From Streptomyces coacervatus (GTDB lineage: Bacteria; Actinomycetota; Actinomycetes; Streptomycetales; Streptomycetaceae), in NCBI RefSeq assembly GCF_029223485.1, contig NZ_JARHTP010000041.1:1-34400 (forward strand): DNA of 34,400 nucleotides, written 5' to 3'. The notes under the pieces were generated by a model, which was not told where the DNA came from, searched no databases, and saw only the letters and a list, made by a program, of their open reading frames with translations. The number at the start of each line of letters is the position of its first letter. Position 1 is the first letter of the stretch. Position numbers and translations under genes: made by a program. This document shows, piece after piece, positions 7,522 to 15,186 of this stretch.

Positions 7522-7869
7522 TCAGAGTTGCAGGTCAGAGACCTTGCGCCGCTCCGGTTGCCACATCTCATCGAGTTCGTGCTCGATCCGGTCCACTCGC
7601 ACTTGCACCTCCGCGCCACAACGGTTGCAGTACAACTCGATACGAGACCAGTCGCCGGACTCGGTCATGCCGATTCCCTCCGATGGCCTCTCGAACCACA
7701 TGGCCTGATCAGCTCCTGGAAACGTGTAACGACCCACCCGGAGCAAGCGGTGCTCTTTCGGACAGCGGACGTCCACCGCGACGAACCGCTCTCCGCGCGG
7801 ATGACCGCTTTCCAAGGCGGAGAGGCCCCGACGTTCGCGACGTTCGCGCGCGACCCTGCGGCGGCTCAC
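7522..7869 (-). CDS. Small zinc-ribbon-like protein
   Basis: 115 residues from GTG 7869, which overlaps the integrase stop (GTGA). A very basic N-terminus (MSRRRVARERRERRG) is followed by VRCPKEHRLLRVG and, 40 residues later, ELYCNRCGAEVQVRV. This gives a Cys/His and Cys-x-x-Cys pair typical of zinc ribbons. It may bind DNA and could serve as a recombination directionality or regulatory factor next to the integrase, but it has no recognisable excisionase fold. Internal starts are possible, since the basic N-terminus may not be translated. Confidence 0.55.
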   Translation of the reverse strand: MSRRRVARERRERRGLSALESGHPRGERFVAVDVRCPKEHRLLRVGRYTFPGADQAMWFERPSEGIGMTESGDWSRIELYCNRCGAEVQVRVDRIEHELDEMWQPERRKVSDLQL

Positions 7870-8762
7870 AGATCCCCCAGGTTGAGCCTGCGGGCCTCTT
7901 CAGCGGCGCGGCGCTCGGACGTGGCACGGGTGTACCTGTCGATCATGTCGCGGCGGGACCATCCGGCCACGGCCATCAGGCCACCCTCAGACCCTCCGGC
8001 GGCGAGCCAGCGCCCCGCAGCCGTGTGGCGAAGTACGTGGGGGTGGAAGTCTGGGATCCCGGCCAGTTCGGCGCGCGCGACAAGGGCGCTGTACAACGCT
8101 TGATACGTAAAGCCCTTCCCGCGGTCGCCCAACCAGAGAGCGGGGGTCTCGGCGAGCCGGTGCGAACGCCGCAGACGCACGTAGCGGTCAAGGGCACGGC
8201 CCGTCTTCGGCCCGAAGAACACCCTGCGCCCCTTCCCGCCCTTGCCGCGTCGAATCACGGCCATTCCCTGTTTCAGATCGAGCTCGGGCACGGTCATCCC
8301 GATGACCTCGCCCGCCCGCGCGGCCGTCTCGGCCATAAGCCGCACGATGGCCTCGTCGCGTCGGTCCCGCAGATCCTTGCCCTCACAGGCCTTGAACAGC
8401 GCACGCAGTTGCTCATCGTCCAGCTCCTGCACCACCTTGTGGTCGAGCTGCGGCGGCTTGAGGTTCGCCAGCTGGTCGGCGGTGATCTCGCCCTCCTCGG
8501 CGAGCCAGGCTGAGAAGCGGCGCACTGCCAGCTGCCGTGACCGGGCCGTGGCCGCCTCAGCGCCCCGGTCCAGCAACGCCGAGACGAAGGCATTCACGGT
8601 CGGCCGGTCGAGGACCGGGGAATGGCCCGTCGACTCGCACCATCGAAGGAAGGCCCGGACTCCGTCGCCGTAGGTCTTGCGCGTCTGCACGCTCTTTCGC
8701 TCGGCGGCGAGGTGAAGCAGCCAGGAGTCCAGGAGGGAGGCTATGTCCGGATTTATGCTCAT
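7866..8762 (-). CDS. int: Tyrosine site-specific recombinase (integrase)
   Basis: 298 residues. The N-terminal half (about 5-95) is a SAM-like core-binding domain. The catalytic half has R149 (AETAARAGEV), a Lys in GKGGKGRR (174/177), HVLRH with H242 and R245, W268 (GWSRR, replacing the second His) and the nucleophile Y277 (DRYTRAT), so all catalytic positions are present. It resembles XerC/D-like and phage integrases of compact size. It is the first gene of the minus-strand module and sits right after the hrdB terminator, so the element boundary probably lies at about 8,763-8,822 or beyond the window's left edge. No tRNA gene is visible, so the target is not the usual tRNA 3' end of AICEs. 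No excisionase of the AlpA type was found. Confidence 0.88.
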   Translation of the reverse strand: MSINPDIASLLDSWLLHLAAERKSVQTRKTYGDGVRAFLRWCESTGHSPVLDRPTVNAFVSALLDRGAEAATARSRQLAVRRFSAWLAEEGEITADQLANLKPPQLDHKVVQELDDEQLRALFKACEGKDLRDRRDEAIVRLMAETAARAGEVIGMTVPELDLKQGMAVIRRGKGGKGRRVFFGPKTGRALDRYVRLRRSHRLAETPALWLGDRGKGFTYQALYSALVARAELAGIPDFHPHVLRHTAAGRWLAAGGSEGGLMAVAGWSRRDMIDRYTRATSERRAAEEARRLNLGDL

Positions 8763-8822
8763 GCCTCCAGCATATGCCAGAGTCTGCGATATCTGGGTTA
8801 GCAGCGTTGTGCGCGCACACGA

Positions 8823-8862
8823 AAGCGCCCCCGACCGGTAAAACCCGAGGTCAGGGGCGCTT
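8823..8862 (-). terminator. hrdB terminator hairpin
   Basis: AAGCGCCCCCGACC (8823-8836) pairs with GGTCAGGGGCGCTT (8849-8862) with one mismatch around a 12-base loop, starting 13 bases after the hrdB stop. There is no clear T-run, as is common in Streptomyces. A GC palindrome TGTGCGCGCACA at 8808-8819 follows. Confidence 0.75.
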
Positions 8863-8875
8863 CCGAGGAAAAGGC

Positions 8876-10405
<1,530 letters not shown>

Positions 10406-10570
10406 GAACAACCTCTCGGAACGTTGGAAAACGGCTTCCGGCCCCGTCCACGGCGGACAGGAGCCGACCGCCGGCTTTGGGGATTGGGCCGACGGTGCGG
10501 GCGGGGGCCGGGAAGATGCACAGCGCCGCAAACGGCGTCCGTATTCCCTCCTCGGCTGTCACCTCTTAGG

Positions 10571-10597
10571 TCATCGCGCTGTTTCCCCGAGTGTTAC
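10571..10597 (-). promoter_or_regulatory. Candidate ECF-type hrdB promoter
   Basis: On the minus strand GTAAC (10597-10593) and CGATGA (10576-10571) are 16 bases apart. They resemble the promoter through which the ECF sigma factor ShbA transcribes hrdB in Streptomyces, as I recall it. The predicted transcript would begin near 10563, about 160 bases before the GTG. The rest of the 10406-10833 interval holds no gene that I can support. Confidence 0.5.
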
Positions 10598-10716
10598 GCC
10601 CAATCTGCGTGGCCCGAGTCACACCCTGTAAGGGCTCAAAAACTGCCAGACCGGGACATAAGGGATCACTCGTAGGCGAGACCGGGGCATTCCCGAGGTC
10701 TCCGCGGCCCGTTTCG

Positions 10717-10761
10717 CCGTCGGACCCCGCAGGATCCCGGAGATCCTGCGGGGTCCGACGG
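10717..10761. terminator. Strong hairpin between whiH and hrdB
   Basis: CCGTCGGACCCCGCAGGATC (10717-10736) and its exact complement (10742-10761) form a perfect 20-bp stem with a 5-base loop. It lies about 70 bases after the whiH stop and upstream of the hrdB promoter. It would insulate hrdB from read-through; there is no T-run. Confidence 0.8.
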
Positions 10762-10833
10762 AGGCGGTTCGTCGGCCGGGCAATGCCCCAGGAGGGGGAG
10801 GCATCTCCCGGCCGCGCCGCCCGCGGTGTGCGG

Positions 10834-11721
10834 TCAGTGTTCGCGCGGCGCGGGTACCACGCGCTCGACCTCGGGGTGGACGGTGAGCAGTTGGCGCATG
10901 GCCGACTCGGCCGCCGTACCGTCCCCGGTGCCTAGGGCGTCGACGATCCTGCCGTGGTGCGCCAGCGATGTCTCGTTCGGCCGGTCGCAACCCGTGACCG
11001 GGCCGCCGGAGACCTGGAGGGCGGCCGAGACGATCCCGGAGAGGTGCTCCAGCATCCGGTTGCCCGCAACCTGGATCAGCAGAGAGTGGAACTCGGCGTC
11101 GGCGCGGGAGAAGGTGATGGCGTCGCCCTGTCCCATGGCGTGGCCCATGATCTCGACCATGTCGGCGAGCCGCTGCTGGACGTCCTCGCGCCCGTGCCCG
11201 GCGGCGAGGCGGGCGGCGAGCGGTTCGATCGTCCAGCGCAGTTCGCTCAGCTCGCGGCGCTGGTCGTCGCGCTGCGGCCCGAAGGCGCGCCATTCGATGA
11301 TGTCGGGATCGAGGAGGTTCCAGTCGCTGACGGGGCGCACACGCGTGCCGACATTCGGGCGGGCGCTCACCAGGCCCTTGGCCTCAAGGACGCGGAGCGA
11401 CTCGCGGACGACGGTGCGGGAGACCTCGAAACGCTGGCCGATCTCCTCGGGCACCAGCGGACGGTCGGCGCCCAGATCGCCGGAGACGATCATCTGGCCC
11501 AGCTGCTGGACGAGTTGGCCGTGCAGCCCGCGTCCGCGGCTGCCCGCGGCGCGTCGGCCCACGCGGCCCAGCTCGGGGTCCGCGCTCTCCCAGGCGGGTG
11601 CTGCGACGCGGTCGACCACGTGGGCCTCGGCGTAGGGGTAGCGGTCGAGATCGCCCGGGCCGGTCAGGCCGGAGTCTGCGGAGCGGGCGGCGGTCATCAT
11701 GGTGTGCGCAAGGGTACTCAC
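10834..11721 (-). CDS. whiH: GntR/FadR-family sporulation regulator WhiH-like
   Basis: 295 residues from GTG 11721, preceded by AAAGGA; this length and the start STLAHTMMTAARSADSG agree with what I remember of WhiH. The winged helix covers roughly residues 75-140, with the recognition helix in EEIGQRFEVSRTVVRESLRVLEAKGL. A FadR C-terminal (FCD) domain follows with its metal-ligand-type residues (ADAEFHSLLI, then AHHGRIVDAL). In S. coelicolor WhiH acts in aerial hyphae to trigger sporulation septation, under WhiG sigma control, and lies next to hrdB, as here. An inverted repeat 61 bases upstream could be the site of autoregulation. Confidence 0.88.
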   Translation of the reverse strand: MSTLAHTMMTAARSADSGLTGPGDLDRYPYAEAHVVDRVAAPAWESADPELGRVGRRAAGSRGRGLHGQLVQQLGQMIVSGDLGADRPLVPEEIGQRFEVSRTVVRESLRVLEAKGLVSARPNVGTRVRPVSDWNLLDPDIIEWRAFGPQRDDQRRELSELRWTIEPLAARLAAGHGREDVQQRLADMVEIMGHAMGQGDAITFSRADAEFHSLLIQVAGNRMLEHLSGIVSAALQVSGGPVTGCDRPNETSLAHHGRIVDALGTGDGTAAESAMRQLLTVHPEVERVVPAPREH

Positions 11722-11781
11722 GGATCCTTTGTCGGCGCCGTCCCCAACTGCCTTGAGGTCTTTGGTGAAAAGCACACGAAA

Positions 11782-11797
11782 GGGTGATCGCTCACCC
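11782..11797. promoter_or_regulatory. Inverted repeat upstream of whiH, possible operator
   Basis: GGGTGA-TCGC-TCACCC is a perfect 6-bp inverted repeat centred about 68 bases before the whiH start. GntR/FadR proteins bind short palindromes with GT...AC ends, so WhiH itself is a candidate ligand. Confidence 0.4.
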
Positions 11798-11813
11798 CGT
11801 CGCAATTGACGCC

Positions 11814-11820
11814 TTATCGG
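11814..11820 (-). promoter_or_regulatory. WhiG-type -10 element candidate for whiH
   Basis: On the minus strand CCGATAA matches the -10 core (GCCGATAA) of WhiG-dependent promoters except for the first base, which is T. I found no matching TAAA -35 box at 15 bases. WhiG control of whiH is known in S. coelicolor, which makes the position attractive, but the evidence here is partial. Confidence 0.35.
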
Positions 11821-11882
11821 AAAGAAATGGGCTTTCCCCAGGGAGTTGCGCACAGGGTGGGGCGAAAGGGCGCGGGCGGTCG

Positions 11883-14204
11883 TCATCGGACCCTGCTGCG
11901 CACGGTGGTGAGCAGATACGCGCAGAGCAGAGCGGTGAGCGACAACGTCAGGGCACCGCCCACGGGTTGGGCGATCACCCTTGCCACGGCTGTCAGATAG
12001 CGCTCTCCCCCGAAGGGCCACTGCAGCAGGAACACCTCGCGCATTCGCAGCGGAAGTCCGGCCGCCATACGCACGGACGATCCCGCGAAGGCCTTCTGTA
12101 CGAGCGGAACGACGAGGACCGGTACGGAGATGACGGCCGCAAGTCCTGCAGTGGTGGACCGGAAGACGCCGGCGGCCAGCACTCCGGCCCAGGCACAGCC
12201 GACGACCAGCCCGAGCCAACTCGCGCTCAGCGAAAGCCAGTCCGCGGGAACTTGCATGAGCTCCCGTCCGTAGACGAGATAGAGCATTTCGGCGTCGCAG
12301 CCGACCGTGAGGAAGGCCAGCATCAGCGCGGTGGCCGTGGCGAGGAGGAGTTTCGCGGCGAGCAGCCCCAGCCGGCGGGGCACGGTGCCGCGGTCCGCCG
12401 CCAGCGCGGGGTGGCGGAACTCGTCGCCGAAGGCCAGCGCGCCGAGGAGTCCCGCACCGAGCGCGGCGGGCGGCAGCGGCAGCTCCCGCGGCCACGCGGC
12501 CAGCAGGCGCGACTGCGGGGTGTGTCCGATCCGGGCCAGGACGACGGCGGCGAGGGCGGACACGACGAGCACGACGGCCCCGGTGACGAACCCCGTGCCG
12601 ATACCGGCGGCGCGACGGATCTCGTAGCGCAGCGGGCGGAGGGGGCTGGGAGCCGGGCGGACGGAGATGGGGGGCGGGAGAGAGGGCGGGCTGTCGAGAG
12701 TGCCGGCTTCGGTCGGGCGTGCGGCCGACGCCGGGGCGCGCCCGGGCGCCTGACGTGACTGGGGTGCGGTGACGGGTGACTTCAGGGCGTCGGCGGGACG
12801 AGGTGCGTCGACGGGAGCGGGGGTGCGGAGTTCGGGCCGCGCTTCGTGGGATGCATCAGCCGGAATCGAGGGACTCGGTTCGGCGCCTTCCTGACGGGAC
12901 GCGCCGGCCGGAGCCGAGGTGCGGAGTTCGCGGCACGCTTCGCTGGACACATCAGCCGGAATCGAGGGACTCGGTTCGATGCCACCCTGACGCGACGCGC
13001 CGGCCGGAGCCGAGGTGTGCAGTTCGCGGCACGCTTCGCGGGAGGCATCAGCCGGAGTCGAGGGACTCGGTTCGATGCCACCCTGACGCGACGCGCCGGC
13101 CGGAGCCGAGGTGTGCAGTTCGCGGCACGCTTCGCGGGAGGCATCAGCCGGAGTCGAGGGACTCGGTTCGATGCCACCCTGACGCGACGCGTCGGCCGGG
13201 GTCGGGTGGTGCGGCGCCGTGGCGGGCTGCTGCCCGGCCCCGGCCGCTGCGCGTGGCTCGTCCGGTGCCTGTGGCTCGTCGGCGGTTTCCGGTCCGTCGG
13301 CAGGGGGTTCCACCGCGCCGGGTCCCATGTCCCCGGTCTCGTCGGCGAGTTGATGTACGAGGATGCCGTGGCGGAACGCGGTCTCTCCGACGTCGGCGCA
13401 GCTACTGCCGTACACCGAGAGGCGGTTGCCACCCTCGTGTACGACTTCGACCGAGCGGTGCGCGGTGCGGGCCTCCTTGGCGAGCAGGGCGGCCAGGCGC
13501 GTGATGTGCGGGCTGCGGACGGCGACGCGGGGGCGCAGCCGGGTGCGGGCGAACCCGTCGGCGTCCTGGTCGGCGACAAGCCTGCCGCGCTCCAGCGTGA
13601 CGACCCGGTCGGCGCTGCGCGCGGCCTCCTTGGGGTCGGCCGTGGTGAGCAGGACCGTGCCGCCCTGGGCCGCATGCGCGTGCAGCATGCCGAACAGCCA
13701 GCGGGCCTCGCGGGGGGACAGCCCCTCGGCGGGTTCGTCGAGTACGAGTGTGTGCGGGTCGGACAGCAGGGCGCAGGCCAGGCCCAGGCGGCGGTCCATG
13801 CCGCGCGAGAGGGTGCCGAGGCGTTCGTCGCGCAGGCTGACGAGGCCGACCACCTCGAGTACCTCGTCGGCTCGGCGGACGGGGACTCCCGCGGCGGCGC
13901 ACAGCATGCGGAGATGGCCGCGGACGGTACGGGCCGGATGTCCCGGTACATCGCCCAGGAGCACGCCGACTTCGCGCGCCGGATGGGCGATGCGATGCAG
14001 GGGGCGGCCCTTGAAGTAGGTGATGCCACGGCCCTGTTGGAGTTCGAGCATGAGTCTGAGTGCGGTCGTCTTGCCCGCCCCCGGCGCGCCGAGCAGCGCG
14101 GTGACGCGGCCTGCGCGTACGTCGAAGGAGACGTCGTCGACGGCGGGCGGAAGCTCCTTGCGGGGATTGCTGGTCAATCCGTAGGCCTGGATCACCCGAA
14201 GCAA
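11883..14204 (-). CDS. ABC transporter with fused ATPase and membrane domains
   Basis: 773 residues, start TTG 14204 (GTG 14195 also possible; neither has a strong ribosome site). The N-terminal 230 residues form an ABC ATPase: Walker A GAPGAGKTT, signature TLSRGMDRR (an LSRGM variant of LSGGQ), Walker B TLVLDEPAEGLSP and a switch region LLTTADP. A linker of about 230 residues, rich in Pro, Ala, Ser and Glu and built of four 32-residue repeats, leads to a C-terminal permease part with about six hydrophobic segments (from GIGTGFVTGAVVLVVSALAA onward), ABC-2-like. The product likely works as a dimeric export or drug-type transporter. It occupies the position downstream of whiH seen in S. coelicolor; the substrate is unknown. 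Confidence 0.85.
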   Translation of the reverse strand: MLRVIQAYGLTSNPRKELPPAVDDVSFDVRAGRVTALLGAPGAGKTTALRLMLELQQGRGITYFKGRPLHRIAHPAREVGVLLGDVPGHPARTVRGHLRMLCAAAGVPVRRADEVLEVVGLVSLRDERLGTLSRGMDRRLGLACALLSDPHTLVLDEPAEGLSPREARWLFGMLHAHAAQGGTVLLTTADPKEAARSADRVVTLERGRLVADQDADGFARTRLRPRVAVRSPHITRLAALLAKEARTAHRSVEVVHEGGNRLSVYGSSCADVGETAFRHGILVHQLADETGDMGPGAVEPPADGPETADEPQAPDEPRAAAGAGQQPATAPHHPTPADASRQGGIEPSPSTPADASREACRELHTSAPAGASRQGGIEPSPSTPADASREACRELHTSAPAGASRQGGIEPSPSIPADVSSEACRELRTSAPAGASRQEGAEPSPSIPADASHEARPELRTPAPVDAPRPADALKSPVTAPQSRQAPGRAPASAARPTEAGTLDSPPSLPPPISVRPAPSPLRPLRYEIRRAAGIGTGFVTGAVVLVVSALAAVVLARIGHTPQSRLLAAWPRELPLPPAALGAGLLGALAFGDEFRHPALAADRGTVPRRLGLLAAKLLLATATALMLAFLTVGCDAEMLYLVYGRELMQVPADWLSLSASWLGLVVGCAWAGVLAAGVFRSTTAGLAAVISVPVLVVPLVQKAFAGSSVRMAAGLPLRMREVFLLQWPFGGERYLTAVARVIAQPVGGALTLSLTALLCAYLLTTVRSRVR
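12820..13205. repeat. 96-bp tandem repeats within ABC linker
   Basis: A 96-base unit is repeated about four times; the two best copies start at 13015 and 13111 and are nearly identical, while the outer copies are more diverged. The unit is a multiple of three, so the repeats expand the linker by 32 residues each (core APAGASRQGGIEPSPS) without breaking the frame. Recent duplication or slippage is likely. Confidence 0.85.
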
Positions 14205-14205
14205 G

Positions 14206-14238
14206 ATAGCGCGCTATGTCCGATTTTTCGGGTATAGC
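14206..14238. terminator. Palindrome and hairpin between NUDIX and ABC genes
   Basis: ATAGCGCGCTAT (14206-14217) is a perfect palindrome immediately upstream of the ABC start codon. It partly overlaps a hairpin at 14213-14238 in which GCTATGTCCGA pairs with TCGGGTATAGC (two wobble pairs) around TTTT. The hairpin could end the NUDIX transcript and the palindrome could be an operator for the ABC gene. Confidence 0.45.
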
Positions 14239-14296
14239 GTGGCCCGCTCTGTGGCCCGCTCTGCGGGCCGTGACCGGTCCGCCCGGAACCTCGACG

Positions 14297-15055
14297 TCAC
14301 ACTTCGGGGCGCAGCATCGGGGGGTTGAGCAGTGTGGCGCCGCCGGCCCGGAACAGCTGGGCCGGGCGGCCGCCCTGGCGTGTGGTGGTGCCGCCGGTGG
14401 GGACCAGGAAGCCGGGCGTACCCGTCACCTTGCGGTGGAAGTTGCGCGGGTCGAGCGCGACGCCCCACACCGCCTCGTAGACCCGGCGCAGCTCGCCGAC
14501 GGTGAACTCGGTGGGGCAGAACGCCGTGGCGAGGGACGAGTACTCGATCTTGGAGCGGGCGCGCTCCACGCCGTCGGACAGGATCTGGGCGTGGTCGAAG
14601 GCGAGCGGCGCCACCGGTTCGCCGTCACGGCCGTAGCCGGCCTGCTGCAGCAGTTCCTCGACCGGCGCATAGCGCGCGTTGCTGGCGTCGCCGCCCGCGC
14701 GGGGTGCGGGCAGGTCGGGGGCGAGCGCCAGGTGGGCGACGCTGACCACGCGCATCCGGGGGTCCCGCTTGGGGTCGCCGTAGGTGGCGAGCTGCTCCAG
14801 GTGGGCGCCGTTGTCCTGCGCGGGAACGGCAGGGTCGTGGGCGCGCAGCCCGGTCTCCTCGGCCAGCTCGCGTGCTGCTGCCTGCGCCAGGTCCTCGTCG
14901 GCCCGTACGAAGCCGCCCGGGAGCGCCCAGCGCCCCTGGAACGGTGGTTCGCCCCTGCGTACCGCCAGCGCGCACAGGGCATGGCGGCGCACGGTCAGCA
15001 CGACCAGGTCCACGGTGACGGCGAAGGGCGGAAATGCTGACGGGTCGTAGGGCAT
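14297..15055 (-). CDS. NrtR-like NUDIX protein with winged helix
   Basis: 252 residues from ATG 15055; no strong ribosome site, but the upstream extension of the frame lacks domain content. The N-terminal NUDIX fold carries the box GGFVRADEDLAQAAARELAE followed by ETGL, with the expected G-x5-E-x7-REx2EExG spacing. The C-terminal part (about 165-240: SSLATAFCPTEFTVGELRRV, then NFHRKVTG) is the winged helix of the NrtR family. NrtR proteins sense ADP-ribose-type ligands and regulate NAD or sugar metabolism genes; others hydrolyse ADP-ribose. The glutamates needed for hydrolysis are intact here, so it may be an active enzyme, a regulator or both. It is followed by the ABC gene on the same strand. 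Confidence 0.82.
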   Translation of the reverse strand: MPYDPSAFPPFAVTVDLVVLTVRRHALCALAVRRGEPPFQGRWALPGGFVRADEDLAQAAARELAEETGLRAHDPAVPAQDNGAHLEQLATYGDPKRDPRMRVVSVAHLALAPDLPAPRAGGDASNARYAPVEELLQQAGYGRDGEPVAPLAFDHAQILSDGVERARSKIEYSSLATAFCPTEFTVGELRRVYEAVWGVALDPRNFHRKVTGTPGFLVPTGGTTTRQGGRPAQLFRAGGATLLNPPMLRPEV

Positions 15056-15186
15056 GCGGCGATCATAGTCGTCTGCCTGACGATAAACACTCCCTTCGTC
15101 GGCCGCCCGGATGGCTGATCCGCTTCGGTCCGGTATGGGCCTCACCATCTGGTTCCGGGCGCTGTGCGGTGGTGCGTCGTCCGAGG

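Noticed and set aside
7866..8762. Reading the element as an AICE of the pSAM2 type
   Set aside because: Integrase and prim-pol would fit, but no FtsK/Tra, Spd, Kor or AlpA-type excisionase gene is visible and the target is not a tRNA gene; a small terminase is present instead.
8763..8822. tRNA gene or tRNA-like attachment site beside the integrase
   Set aside because: I found no cloverleaf, T-loop GTTCRA or CCA-end sequence there.
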